This document shows, one piece after another, positions 18,050-26,567 of a stretch of DNA of 64,000 bases; positions within the stretch are counted from its first letter, which is position 1; every line of letters starts with the position of its first letter. The stretch comes from Actinotalea alkalitolerans. Lineage in GTDB: Bacteria; Actinomycetota; Actinomycetes; Actinomycetales; Cellulomonadaceae. The notes beneath the pieces are model-generated. The model was given only the letters and a program-made list of their open reading frames with translations, was not told the DNA's origin and ran no database searches. The stretch covers positions 1 to 64,000 of the forward strand of contig NZ_JAMBPP010000007.1 of NCBI RefSeq assembly GCF_023369855.1, given 5' to 3'. A program made the translations under genes and the position numbers.

Positions 18050-19537
18050 GTGACCACCCACGACTCGCGGCGCGACCTCGAGGCGCTGCTCGCGAGCCGG
18101 GTCGCGCTGATCGTCATCGAGACCCGTGACGAGGAGCGTGCCCGCCGGCTGCTCCTGGACCTCGCCGCCACCGCCAGACCCCCTCAGCCGGTCTTCGAGT
18201 GGCTGGTGACCGACGGGCTGCGGCGGGCCGACGTCGACCTGGGTGGCCCGCAGAGGTTCAACGCCGAGCCCGGCCAGGTGCTCTCCTCGATCCGTGACGG
18301 CGGGCTGCCCGGCATCTACGTGCTGATCGACTTCCACCCCTACCTCGCCGAGCCGGTCAACGTCCGGCTCCTCAAGGACATCGCCCAGCGGTACGACCAG
18401 TCACCGCGCACCGTGGTGCTGATCAGCCACGAGGTCGAGCTCCCGCCCGAGCTCGCCCACCTGGCCGCGCGCTTCGAGATGGCCTTCCCCGGGAGGCAGG
18501 AGCGGCGCGCGATCGTCGACGAGGTCGCTCGGGAGTGGGCCCGCCTCAACGGTGCGCGGGTGCGTGCCGACGAGGCCTCGATCGGCCTGCTGGTGGAGAA
18601 CCTCGCGGGCCTGTCGGTGACCGACACCCGCCGGCTCGCCCGCACCGCGATCCACGACGACGGCGCGGTGACCGCTCAGGACGCTCCGGCGGTGATGGAG
18701 GCCAAGTACGCCCTGCTCAACCGGGGCGGGGTGCTCGGCTTCGAGTACGAGACCGCCGCGATGGCAGAGCTCGCCGGGATGTCGCGGCTCAAGGAGTGGC
18801 TCGCCCGTCGACGGCCCGCGTTCGACGGGACGGCTCCGGGCCTCGACCCGCCCAAGGGGGTGCTGCTCCTCGGTGTCCAGGGGTGCGGCAAGAGCCTCGC
18901 CGCGAAGGTCGCCGCGGGTGTCTACGGTGTGCCGCTGCTGCGGCTGGATCTCGCCGCGGTGCACGACAAGTACGTGGGCGAGTCCGAGCGCAAGCTGCGT
19001 GAGAGCCTCGCGACCGCGGACGTCATGGCGCCGTGCGTCGTGTGGATCGACGAGATCGAGAAGGGGCTCGCGACCTCCGACAACGACACCGGGTCCTCGC
19101 AGAGGTTGCTCGGGACCTTCCTGACCTGGCTGGCCGAGAAGCGCAGCAGGGTGTTCGTGGTCGCCACCGCGAACGACATCTCGCGGTTGCCGCCCGAGCT
19201 CGTCCGCAAGGGGAGGTTCGACGAGATCTTCTTCGTGGACCTCCCGGCACCGGCGGTCCGCGAGGAGGTGCTGCGCATCCACGCCGCTCGGCGCGAGGTC
19301 GTTCTCGAGCCGCACGAGGTCGCCGGCCTGGCGCGGGAGTGCGACGGGTTCTCGGGCGCCGAGATCGAGCAGGCCGTGGTGTCGGCCGCCTACGCGGCCC
19401 ATGCCGAGGGGCGTCCGGTGGCCGCGGCGCACGTGCTGACGGAGATCCGCGGCACCCGGCCGTTGAGCGTGGTGATGTCCGAGCGGATCGCGTCGCTGAG
19501 GGCGTGGGCGGCGCAGCGGACCGTCGCCGCGGACTGA
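18050..19537 (+). CDS. Ycf46-like AAA ATPase
   Basis: 495 residues from the GTG at 18050. The N-terminal half (about 1-240) is a helical region with SRVALIVIETRDEERARRLL and VLISHEVELPPEL, typical of the Ycf46 group known from cyanobacteria and plastids. The AAA module follows: Walker A LGVQGCGKSLAAK, pore-region KYVGESE, Walker B VVWIDEIEKGL, sensor 1 VVATANDI, and the arginine-finger region ELVRKGRFDEIFF. No protease or DNA-binding domain is attached. In cyanobacteria the family is linked to carbon-uptake regulation. The role here is unknown. Confidence 0.78.
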   Translation: MTTHDSRRDLEALLASRVALIVIETRDEERARRLLLDLAATARPPQPVFEWLVTDGLRRADVDLGGPQRFNAEPGQVLSSIRDGGLPGIYVLIDFHPYLAEPVNVRLLKDIAQRYDQSPRTVVLISHEVELPPELAHLAARFEMAFPGRQERRAIVDEVAREWARLNGARVRADEASIGLLVENLAGLSVTDTRRLARTAIHDDGAVTAQDAPAVMEAKYALLNRGGVLGFEYETAAMAELAGMSRLKEWLARRRPAFDGTAPGLDPPKGVLLLGVQGCGKSLAAKVAAGVYGVPLLRLDLAAVHDKYVGESERKLRESLATADVMAPCVVWIDEIEKGLATSDNDTGSSQRLLGTFLTWLAEKRSRVFVVATANDISRLPPELVRKGRFDEIFFVDLPAPAVREEVLRIHAARREVVLEPHEVAGLARECDGFSGAEIEQAVVSAAYAAHAEGRPVAAAHVLTEIRGTRPLSVVMSERIASLRAWAAQRTVAAD

Positions 19538-19570
19538 CCTGCGGGCATCCTCGCGTCGGGCCGGGGACGT

Positions 19571-20530
19571 CTACAGCCAGGTGACGACACGGACCACCGT
19601 GCCCTGCTCGGTGGTCCGGATCTGCATCAGGTCGCACAGCTGGTTGACGATCCACAGGCCGCGACCGCGGGGTTGCGCGGGGCTCGGGGGGATGCGCCCG
19701 ACGAGGAGGTCGTCCACGCGGCCCGCGTCACGCACCTCGAAGACCAGGGCGCCGGGTTCCGACCAGGTCCGCAGCAGCCCGCGGCCACCCCCGTGGTCCA
19801 GGCTGTTCGCCGCGACCTCGTTGACGCCCAGGACGAGGTCACCCGCACGGGCCGCGTCGATCCCGGCGTCGACGGCCCGGCCGTGGACGAGCCGCCGGAG
19901 GTCGCCCAGGCTGCCGCGTCCGAACAGGAGGTCGTGCGTCGGGGCACCCGGGGCAGGGAGGTCTCGGGCCGAGAGCCGGTGGGCATGGTCGTCGCCGGCG
20001 TACCGGGCACTCACGCCGGAGCCGTCGGCGTCGGTGAACGTGGGATGGCTGCGCAGCGCCTCGTCCAGGACGCCCTGGCCCAGCGTCTCGGTGTCGTAGG
20101 GGCACAGCAGCCACAGCGGGGCGTGCGCGGGGATCACGAGGTTGAGCATGGCCTCGTGGATCTGGCACTCGGAGATCTCTGCCTCGCGCCGGCCGTCCCA
20201 GATGGGCTCGCCGATGCAGCGCAGGGGGATGCCGCTGGAGGCGTGCCGGGCGATGAAGTCGAGCCACGCCGGGATGATCCGAGCAGGGTTGCGTCCGAGC
20301 TCGGCCATGTCAACGAACTCGACCCGTGCGCCGTCGGGCGGATCCAGGGCGGTGCGCAGGGCGTCGGCGAGGGGCGCGGTGACAGCCACCAGGACGGGAG
20401 AGCCCGCATCCAGTCCTTCGGTCACGAACGGGACCGCGCTCGCGAGGAAGGAGTCGATCCCGTGCCAGAGCAGGGCCTCGTGGCAGTACCCGACGCTCGA
20501 CGGCAGGAGCGGGGTGTCGGCCAGTGTCAC
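19571..20530 (-). CDS. MEDS-domain / HATPase anti-sigma-type regulator
   Basis: 319 residues, GTG start with GAGGAGAGG upstream. The N-terminal 190 or so residues match the MEDS sensory domain seen in DcmR-type proteins (EALLWHGIDSFLASAVPFVTEG, IPLRCIGEPIW, CQIHEAMLN). The C-terminal 120 residues are a serine-kinase/anti-sigma ATPase (N-box GVNEVAANSLDHGGG, glycine lid RGRGLWIVNQL). There is no histidine phosphoacceptor domain, so phosphorylation of an anti-anti-sigma factor is more likely than a two-component role. No sigma partner lies next to it. The upstream region shares a perfect hairpin with the divergent DUF1918 gene. Confidence 0.78.
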   Translation of the reverse strand: MTLADTPLLPSSVGYCHEALLWHGIDSFLASAVPFVTEGLDAGSPVLVAVTAPLADALRTALDPPDGARVEFVDMAELGRNPARIIPAWLDFIARHASSGIPLRCIGEPIWDGRREAEISECQIHEAMLNLVIPAHAPLWLLCPYDTETLGQGVLDEALRSHPTFTDADGSGVSARYAGDDHAHRLSARDLPAPGAPTHDLLFGRGSLGDLRRLVHGRAVDAGIDAARAGDLVLGVNEVAANSLDHGGGRGLLRTWSEPGALVFEVRDAGRVDDLLVGRIPPSPAQPRGRGLWIVNQLCDLMQIRTTEQGTVVRVVTWL

Positions 20531-20670
20531 GGCGACCTCTCCTCACTCCTCGTCGGCCGTCGCCCCCCGGCGTCCGCTCCTGCGTGCCCGTCGTCCTGTG
20601 GACACGTGACCACGGTATCCGGTGGAGGGCGGGGTCGCCCGGGTGGTCGTGGGTGATTCCTCCGGCGATG

Positions 20671-20693
20671 CCGGCCCCTGGGCCAGGGGCCGG
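20671..20693. promoter_or_regulatory. Perfect 10-bp palindromic hairpin in a divergent promoter region
   Basis: CCGGCCCCTG (20671-20680), loop GGC, CAGGGGCCGG (20684-20693). It lies upstream of both flanking genes, so it is not a simple terminator. It could be an operator, or a hairpin in the leader of the DUF1918 gene that starts 90 bases later. Confidence 0.35.
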
Positions 20694-20782
20694 GTCCGGG
20701 CGGTCCGTGGGGAGGAGCCCTGGGCATCTCGCGGTCCGGCGAGCATGATGAGGAGAGGGGGCCGCAGGAGAGGAGAGAGGCG

Positions 20783-21253
20783 ATGAAGGCGACCGTGGGG
20801 GACCGGTTGGTGCTCGCGTCGAGCGTGGTCGACGGCGTGGTCCGCGACGGGAAGGTGGTCGAGGTCAGAGATCCCGGTGGCGCTCCGCCGTACCTGGTCG
20901 AGTGGTCCGACACCGGTGAGCGGACACTGGTGTTCCCTGGCCCGGACGCGCATGTCGAGCACGGTGGCCCGGACGACCGGCCGCCCCCCTCCACGGTGCG
21001 TACCTGGCGGGTGCAGGTGTCGCTGAGCCATGACGGGGACGAGACGACCGCACGGGCCGTGCTGGTCACCGGGAGCCCGGAGCACCTCGGTGCGGTGGGT
21101 CGGGCGCGGAAGAACCCGCACGACCCGGACGCGCCGGTGATCGGCGACGAGGTCGCCGTGGCACGCGCTCTGCGTCGCCTGGCGGACCAGATCACCGAGA
21201 CGGCTCAGGAGCAGATCGAGGACGCGACGGGCCGGCCCGCACGGCTGCACTGA
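20783..21253 (+). CDS. DUF1918-DUF1876 fusion protein
   Basis: 156 residues with a strong AGGAGAGGAGAGAGG ribosome-binding site. Residues 1-60 form a DUF1918 domain (VGDRLVLAS, then PYLVEWSDTGERTLVFPGPD), a small SH3-like barrel common in actinobacteria. Residues 70-156 form a DUF1876 domain (WRVQVSLSHDGDETTARAVL, then ADQITETAQEQIED), which has a dsRNA-binding-like layout. The two modules usually occur as separate small proteins, often with stress genes, and here they are fused. No activity is known. It converges on the small acidic gene at 21298. Confidence 0.82.
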   Translation: MKATVGDRLVLASSVVDGVVRDGKVVEVRDPGGAPPYLVEWSDTGERTLVFPGPDAHVEHGGPDDRPPPSTVRTWRVQVSLSHDGDETTARAVLVTGSPEHLGAVGRARKNPHDPDAPVIGDEVAVARALRRLADQITETAQEQIEDATGRPARLH

Positions 21254-21297
21254 GCGTCGCCGTGCGGCGTCGCCTCGTCACCTCAGGGCGGCGCCGC

Positions 21298-21666
21298 TCA
21301 GGTGCGCGGCCCCGGAGTGACCGGTGCCCCGGGGTTCATCATGTCGCCGGTCTGCGGCGGCACGGGTGGCGGTCCCTGGGTCTGCGGGCTGACCTTGCTG
21401 CCGCCGGCGGCGCCCCCCGAGAGCTCGGGAGCCACGTCGGCGGCATCCCCGCCGGACGGGTCGGCCCCGTCCGCGAGGGCCTTGAGGCGTGCACGCAGCA
21501 CCTCGACCACGGGCAGCCGGTCACCGTGCTGCTGCTCGTAGCTCAGCAGGGTCTGGACCTGGTCGCGGTCCAGGGACCGGATGCGGTGGCCCAGGCCGGT
21601 GACCGGCAGGTGGTCGTAGTCGGGGATCGGCAGGTCGTCGCGGGACACGGGTGCGTGGTCGGTCAT
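21298..21666 (-). CDS. Small hypothetical protein with conserved actinobacterial N-terminal segment
   Basis: 122 residues, ATG preceded by GAGGAGG. The first 70 residues (LPIPDYDHLPVTGLGHRIRS and then LLSYEQQHGDRLPVVEVL) form a short helical unit that recurs in actinobacterial proteins of unknown function. The C-terminal 50 residues are Gly/Pro-rich and probably disordered (PQTQGPPPVPPQTGDM). No membrane segment. It lies 88 bases downstream of the DUF2231 gene on the same strand and could be co-transcribed with it. Function unknown. Confidence 0.6.
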   Translation of the reverse strand: MTDHAPVSRDDLPIPDYDHLPVTGLGHRIRSLDRDQVQTLLSYEQQHGDRLPVVEVLRARLKALADGADPSGGDAADVAPELSGGAAGGSKVSPQTQGPPPVPPQTGDMMNPGAPVTPGPRT

Positions 21667-21754
21667 CGAGCCTCCTCGGTCGTCTGCGGTCCTCATCGAC
21701 TGTAGGTCGGGACGTGCCGCCTCGCAGGCCGGGAGCGGGACCCGTCCGGCCGGC

Positions 21755-22408
21755 TCAGGCGGGGTCGTCGGGTGCCGGGCCGACGGTCCGCTGGTCGCCG
21801 GGGATCGACTCGGCGAACGCGACGTCGCGGCTCGCGACGTTGCGGGCCAGGGCGAGGTGCGCACCGAGGAACCCGCCGATCCCTGCGGTCAGCGCCCCGG
21901 CGAGTCCCCAGGCCGTGCCGAGCGCGTGGCGCTCGCGTCGTCGGGCGAGGTAGGAGGCGCCGTACAGCGCGAGCGTGAGGGTGTTGCTGACGGCGTGGAC
22001 GACGCCCACGCGGCTGTCCCGCTGCCCGGTGTGCGCCCACTCGGCGAGCCCGGTGAGCGCGGTGGGGACAGCGCTGAGGACTCCCAGGCCGACGAGCCGG
22101 CGGGCCGCGGGCCGTGCGGCGTCACCCCCGACGACGTCGAGCGCGGTGGCCGACATCCACGCACCCAGCGGTGCGTCGGTGAGCAGGGGGTGCAGCGCGT
22201 GACCCAGCGGCCGACCCTGCAGCAGCGCACGCCGGGCACGCCCGGCGACGAGCGCCTGGGCGGCAGGGCGCAGCGCCGCGACGGCGCCGTCGAGACGCTC
22301 GTCCTGCTCGATCCGCTCGGCGATCCGGACCAGCGCGGGGGACTGCGCGCGGTGCGCGGGGCGCTGGTCGTCGAGGGGTGCGTGCTGCGGTGCGGGGGTG
22401 GGGCTCAT
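21755..22408 (-). CDS. DUF2231-like membrane protein
   Basis: 217 residues, ATG with a TGACGGAGGAACC ribosome-binding site. A soluble N-terminal stretch of about 75 residues precedes GRPLGHALHPLLTDAPLGAW, the characteristic opening of DUF2231 membrane domains. Three or four hydrophobic segments follow. The His-x-x-x-His pair at the membrane edge suggests cofactor or metal contact, but function is unknown. Many relatives sit beside Rieske or redox proteins. Here the neighbours are a small unknown gene and a metal exporter. Confidence 0.72.
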   Translation of the reverse strand: MSPTPAPQHAPLDDQRPAHRAQSPALVRIAERIEQDERLDGAVAALRPAAQALVAGRARRALLQGRPLGHALHPLLTDAPLGAWMSATALDVVGGDAARPAARRLVGLGVLSAVPTALTGLAEWAHTGQRDSRVGVVHAVSNTLTLALYGASYLARRRERHALGTAWGLAGALTAGIGGFLGAHLALARNVASRDVAFAESIPGDQRTVGPAPDDPA

Positions 22409-22485
22409 GGTTCCTCCGTCAGGTCCGGGCGGATCCCACGAGTGTGCGACGGGCTCGGGGCGTTCGCGCGTCGAGCCCGCGCCCC

Positions 22486-23178
22486 TCAGTCGGCCGCCGC
22501 GGCGGTGTGCTCCGCGGTGGGCTGCCCGGCGGAGGTCTCGGCCACGGCGCAGGTGCACGTCTCCCCGCGCCAGGCCTCGAGCCCCTCCCGCACGGCGACC
22601 GCGGCGATCACCAGGCCCGCGACCGCGTCGGCCCAGGACCAGCCGAGGGTCGCGTTGGCGACCAGCCCGAGCAGGAGGACTCCCGACAGGTAGGTGCACA
22701 GCAGTGTCTGGGTGCCGTCGGCGACGACGGCCTGCGAGCCGAGGGCACGTCCGGTGCGTCGCTGCGCCCAGGACAGGAACGGCATCAGGGCCAGGGACAC
22801 GCAGGCCAGGACGATGCCGACCGTCGAGGGCTGGGGCTCCACGCCCGGCAGCGCCAGCGCCCGGGCGGACTCGACGCCCACGAACGCGGCCAGGGCGAAG
22901 AACGCGAGGGCCATCAGGCGCAGGGCCTGCTTCTCGCGCTGCTCGGGCAGGTGCCGGCGGAACTGCCACAGGATGATCAGTCCGCTCGAGACCTCGACCA
23001 TCGAGTCCAGGCCGAAACCGATCAGTGCGATCGACCCGGCGACCATCCCGGCGGCGATCGCGATGACCGCCTCGAGGACGTTGTAGGCCACGGAGGTCGC
23101 GGCGAGGAGCTGGGCCCGCCGGCCGAGCCGCGCCCGTTCGGCCGGAGCGGTGACCCCGTGCCCGTGCTGGCGTGCCAT
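22486..23178 (-). CDS. Cation diffusion facilitator-type metal exporter
   Basis: 230 residues. The ATG overlaps the stop of the upstream ArsR regulator (TGATG), so the two are translationally coupled. It has about six membrane helices. The second carries the CDF metal site IALIGFGLDSMVEVSSG, and the fifth carries a WADAVAGLVIA Asp pair. It lacks the usual cytoplasmic C-terminal domain and ends after a GETCTCAVAE segment, whose cysteines could pick up thiophilic metal. It likely exports Cd, Pb or Zn. Specificity is inferred from the partner sensor, which has CmtR-like cysteines. Confidence 0.85.
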   Translation of the reverse strand: MARQHGHGVTAPAERARLGRRAQLLAATSVAYNVLEAVIAIAAGMVAGSIALIGFGLDSMVEVSSGLIILWQFRRHLPEQREKQALRLMALAFFALAAFVGVESARALALPGVEPQPSTVGIVLACVSLALMPFLSWAQRRTGRALGSQAVVADGTQTLLCTYLSGVLLLGLVANATLGWSWADAVAGLVIAAVAVREGLEAWRGETCTCAVAETSAGQPTAEHTAAAAD

Positions 23179-23600
23179 CAGCTGGCCGTCCGACCGTGCA
23201 CGGTCGGCGCCGTCGCGGCGCCGTAGGTGGGGCACAGGGCGACGGACTCGCCGGTGACGGCGAGCAGGCGCTCAGCCGCGCCGAGGACATCCACGATCTG
23301 GGGTGCGGCGGTCAGCGACCACATCGAGGCGCGGCCCTCGGGGCGTGAGGTGACCAGCCCGCAGTCACGCAGGCACGCGAGGTGGGCCGAGACGGTGGAC
23401 TGCGCGAGGTCGAGGTGCGCCGTGAGCTCGACGACCTTGTGCTCGCCCAGGCAGAGGTGGCGCAGGATCGCCAGGCGCGCGGGGTCGCCGAGGCTGCGGA
23501 AGAGGGCGCCGGCGACGGCCAGCGCCTCGTGCTCGGCGGTCGCGTCGCGTGGATCGACCTCGTGGCGCACGACATCGTCACCCGTAGGTTTCATCGACAT
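23178..23600 (-). CDS. ArsR-family metal sensor, CmtR-like
   Basis: 140 residues (MSMKP; a second ATG two codons later at 23594 is possible). The winged-helix core reads LFRSLGDPARLAILRHL and LAQSTVSAHLACLRDCGL. The CxxxC in the recognition helix corresponds to the Cys57/Cys61 pair of mycobacterial CmtR, and a late Cys (VALCPTYG) could be the third ligand (Cys102). It should repress its own operon and release DNA on Cd or Pb binding, inducing the overlapping exporter gene. CATCG/CGATG arms around the start codon are a candidate operator, but this is weak evidence. Confidence 0.85.
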   Translation of the reverse strand: MSMKPTGDDVVRHEVDPRDATAEHEALAVAGALFRSLGDPARLAILRHLCLGEHKVVELTAHLDLAQSTVSAHLACLRDCGLVTSRPEGRASMWSLTAAPQIVDVLGAAERLLAVTGESVALCPTYGAATAPTVHGRTAS

Positions 23601-23696
23601 GCGGCGATGATAGCCACGATGTGCGTTCGGAGTCGGCCTTGGCACGACGGCGTGCCAGCCGGGAGACTCGACCCGGCAGGACACCGAGAGGACACC

Positions 23697-24638
23697 ATGA
23701 CCCACGCCGGACACCCGTTGCTCCTCCTGGACACCGCGACCCTGTACTTCCGGGCCTACTTCGGTGTCCCCGACTCGGTGCGGTCGCCGGACGGCACCCC
23801 GGTCAACGCCGTCCGCGGGCTGCTCGACATGACCGCCCGGCTCATCACCGCTCGACGCCCGGACCGCCTGGTGGCCTGCTGGGACGATGACTGGCGCCCG
23901 GCCTTCCGGGTCGACGCGATCCCCAGCTACAAGGCGCACCGGCTCTCGGCCGACGGCGGGGAGGAGGTCCCGGACACCCTGGCCCCTCAGGTCCCCGTGA
24001 TCGCCGAGGTGCTGGCCGCCCTGGGCCTGGCGAGGGTCGGCGCACCCGGCTACGAGGCCGATGACGTGATCGGCACCCTCGCGGCCCGCGAGGCGGCCCG
24101 CCCCCGCCGCGAGCGCAGCCCGGTGGAGATCGTCACCGGCGACCGCGACCTGTTCCAGCTGGTCGACGACGACGTCCCCACCACGGTGCTCTACACCGCG
24201 CGGGGCATCTCCGACCTGGACGTCATCGACCAGACCCGGCTGGCGGAGAGGTACGACGTGCCGACCGGCTCGGCCTACGCCGACATGGCCGTGCTGCGCG
24301 GGGACCCCAGCGACGGGCTGCCCGGGGTCGCCGGGATCGGCGAGAAGACCGCCGTCACGCTGCTGCGACGCTACGGGGACCTCGACGGCGTGCTCGCAGC
24401 CGTCCAGGCCCACGACGACCGGCTGACCCCCGCCCAGCGGCGACGGCTCACCGAGGCGCTGCCCTACCTCGACGTGGCCCCCGGGGTGGTGCGCGTCGCG
24501 CTGGACGTGCCCGTCGGGGAGGTCGACGACCAGCTGCCACGGACCCCGGCGCACCCCGAGCGGCTGGTCGAGCTCGCCACCCGGTGGGGGCTCACCTCGA
24601 GCGTGACCCGGATGGTCGACGCGCTCGCCGCACGCTGA
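23697..24638 (+). CDS. 5'-3' exonuclease (FEN/Pol I N-terminal type)
   Basis: 313 residues from the ATG at 23697 after GAGAGGACACC. It is a stand-alone 5' nuclease domain with the metal-binding acids LLLDTATLYFRAYF, ACWDDDWRP, GYEADDVIGTLA and VTGDRDLFQLVDD, and the helix-hairpin-helix DPSDGLPGVAGIGEKTAV that grips DNA. Such proteins remove RNA primers or flaps, like the N-terminal domain of DNA polymerase I, and resemble ExoIX or actinobacterial stand-alone versions. No polymerase domain follows. Divergent from the metal-sensor operon. Confidence 0.9.
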   Translation: MTHAGHPLLLLDTATLYFRAYFGVPDSVRSPDGTPVNAVRGLLDMTARLITARRPDRLVACWDDDWRPAFRVDAIPSYKAHRLSADGGEEVPDTLAPQVPVIAEVLAALGLARVGAPGYEADDVIGTLAAREAARPRRERSPVEIVTGDRDLFQLVDDDVPTTVLYTARGISDLDVIDQTRLAERYDVPTGSAYADMAVLRGDPSDGLPGVAGIGEKTAVTLLRRYGDLDGVLAAVQAHDDRLTPAQRRRLTEALPYLDVAPGVVRVALDVPVGEVDDQLPRTPAHPERLVELATRWGLTSSVTRMVDALAAR

Positions 24639-24662
24639 CAGCGCCGCCGGCGGGTCGAGCGA

Positions 24663-25322
24663 TCAGGAGGACGTGGCGACCTGGGGGCCCTCGGAGGCCT
24701 GGACGACCACGAAGCCCTGACCGGCGAAGCCGAGCTGGAAGGCCTCGCCCGAACCCCGCCCGATCAGCGAGCCGGCCGTCATCGACCGCTTGACGCTCGT
24801 CTGCAACGAGGTGGACCAGGCGATCGCGGCCTGCATGTCCGCGTAGGTGGGCGCGTCGACGTCGAGCACCACCGGGGTGCCGTGGGACGAGATCGCGAGC
24901 TGGCCGTGCCCGGTGAAGACCGTGTTGAACAGGCCCCCCGAGAGCATCGAGGCACCCTCGACCCGCCGGACGTCCCACTGGAGGGTCGACTCGAACGCCA
25001 GGACGTTGCGCCCGTTGATCGTCACCGAGTCACCCTCGAGGGTGATGATGTGGATCTCGCTCGCGTCGTCGGCCAGGAACAGGTCCCCCTGCCCGGTGAC
25101 CCGCATGAGCGGGACTCCCTCACCGGTCAGCGCCTTCTTGAGGAACTTCCCCAGCCCCGCGCCCTGGAAGGCGAAGTCCATCTGACCCTGGTAGGCGACC
25201 ATCGACCCCTGGCGCGCCATCACGTCACCGTTGAGCTGGACCCGCAGCATCTTGGGGTTCTGCAGGGCGAAGCGGTCGCCCGTGGCGAGCTCCATGTTGG
25301 TGCCGAACATCTGGCTGCGCAC
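24663..25322 (-). CDS. AIM24-family protein
   Basis: 219 residues from the GTG at 25322 (GGGAGG nine bases upstream; an ATG four codons later is also possible). The sequence is an all-beta jelly-roll type with many short strands (LRVQLNGDVMARQGSMVAYQ, VPLMRVTGQGDLFLAD, SMLSGGLFNTVFTGHGQLA), matching the AIM24/TIGR00266 family. The family has no proven biochemical role in bacteria. No signal peptide or membrane segment. It lies downstream of the flavodoxin-like gene on the same strand, 63 bases away. Confidence 0.8.
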   Translation of the reverse strand: MRSQMFGTNMELATGDRFALQNPKMLRVQLNGDVMARQGSMVAYQGQMDFAFQGAGLGKFLKKALTGEGVPLMRVTGQGDLFLADDASEIHIITLEGDSVTINGRNVLAFESTLQWDVRRVEGASMLSGGLFNTVFTGHGQLAISSHGTPVVLDVDAPTYADMQAAIAWSTSLQTSVKRSMTAGSLIGRGSGEAFQLGFAGQGFVVVQASEGPQVATSS

Positions 25323-25385
25323 AGCGGTCGTCCTCCCGGTCGTGACCCGCGCCGCGCGGGTGGTCGACGACAGCGTGGCAGGTGC

Positions 25386-25910
25386 TCAGTGCACGACGGC
25401 CGACGACCCGCCGAGCTCACGTCCCCAGACGGCCGCGGCCTCGAGCTCGCCCTCGACCAGTCCGCCGTTCTTCCCGTGCACCCGGAAGCTGCGGGCCGGA
25501 GCGACCCGTCGGCCACCCGCGCGGCGCAGCATCTTGTCCGCGACCTTGGCCGCCGAACCGGGGATGTTGGGCTTGAGGACCTTGGTGTCGAAGGCCGCGA
25601 ACGGCAGGCCGACGGCACTCAGCCCCTCGAGCCACTCACGCAGGCCCGGCCCCGCGGACACCAGCCCGTCGGGGGCCTCGAGGGCGGCGTCCTCGCGGGT
25701 CGACGCCCGGCTCATGCCGAGCGCATGGGTGGGCCCGCCGACCACGAGCAGGCTCACGTCGTCAGGTGGTCGGACGGTGTGGCCCTCGCCGATCAGCTCG
25801 CCGACCTCGACGACGCGGACCGGACCGCACTCGCGCAGACCCTCGCCGACGGCCTCGGCGACCGCCCTCGTGCTGCCGAACATCGACTCGTAGACGACCA
25901 GTGCGCTCAT
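25386..25910 (-). CDS. Flavodoxin-domain protein
   Basis: 174 residues, ATG preceded by GGTGGAGAG. The N-terminus MSALVVYESMFGSTRAVAEA is the FMN phosphate-binding loop of flavodoxins, and LLVVGGPTHALGMSRA covers the second flavin loop. The C-terminal third is basic and ends in a helix that could mediate partner binding. It probably carries electrons or senses flavin redox state. No dedicated reductase or acceptor gene is adjacent. The AIM24 gene follows on the same strand, and the DUF1697 gene is divergent. Confidence 0.85.
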   Translation of the reverse strand: MSALVVYESMFGSTRAVAEAVGEGLRECGPVRVVEVGELIGEGHTVRPPDDVSLLVVGGPTHALGMSRASTREDAALEAPDGLVSAGPGLREWLEGLSAVGLPFAAFDTKVLKPNIPGSAAKVADKMLRRAGGRRVAPARSFRVHGKNGGLVEGELEAAAVWGRELGGSSAVVH

Positions 25911-25999
25911 CTCTCCACCGTCCTCAGAGGCCTGGGGTGCCGCCAGGGTCGTTGGTCCCGGCCCCCCGAGGGGGCCGTCCGGGCGCCTACCCTGAGGCG

Positions 26000-26539
26000 G
26001 TGACGAGGTACGCGATCTTCCTCCGCGGGGTCAACGTCGGTGGTGTGACGGTGCGGATGGCCGACCTGCGCGAGGTGCTGGGCCGGCTGCCGCTCGAGGG
26101 CGTCGCGACCCTGCTGGCCTCGGGCAACGTGGTGTGCCGCTACGACGGTGACGCCGGCGCCCTCAAGGCCCTGGTCGAGGGTGCGCTGCGAGAGGCCTTC
26201 GGCTACCAGGCCTGGGTCGTGGTGGTCACTGCCGAGCGGCTCGGCGAGCTGATCGACGCGTGCCCGTTCCCCGCGGACTCGGCCAGCACCCACACCTACG
26301 TCACCCTCTGCTCCGCGCCGCACGTCCTGGACGAGCTCGAGGCCGCGGTCACCGCCGCCGACCACGACGCGCAGGAGGTGCGCCTCGGTCCTGAGGCGAC
26401 CGCCTGGGTCGCCCCCCGCGGAGGCACGCTGGACACCCCGCGCAGCGTGCTCGCCGCCGCGAACCGCTACAAGCAGTTCCTCACCGACCGCAACCTGCGG
26501 ACCCTGCTGCGGGTACGCAAGGCCCTGGACGCCCTCTGA
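26000..26539 (+). CDS. DUF1697 family protein
   Basis: 179 residues from the GTG at 26000. The family signature FLRGVNVGG is at the N-terminus, followed by LLASGNVVCRYDG and TYVTLCSAPHVLDEL. The fold is a ferredoxin-like alpha/beta domain found widely in bacteria, usually as a single small cytoplasmic protein, with no established reaction. The late segment SVLAAANRYKQFLTDRNLRT is well conserved in the family. Monocistronic, convergent with the M50 gene. Confidence 0.85.
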   Translation: MTRYAIFLRGVNVGGVTVRMADLREVLGRLPLEGVATLLASGNVVCRYDGDAGALKALVEGALREAFGYQAWVVVVTAERLGELIDACPFPADSASTHTYVTLCSAPHVLDELEAAVTAADHDAQEVRLGPEATAWVAPRGGTLDTPRSVLAAANRYKQFLTDRNLRTLLRVRKALDAL

Positions 26540-26567
26540 GCCGACGCTCGCGGTCGCCGCGGGTCGC

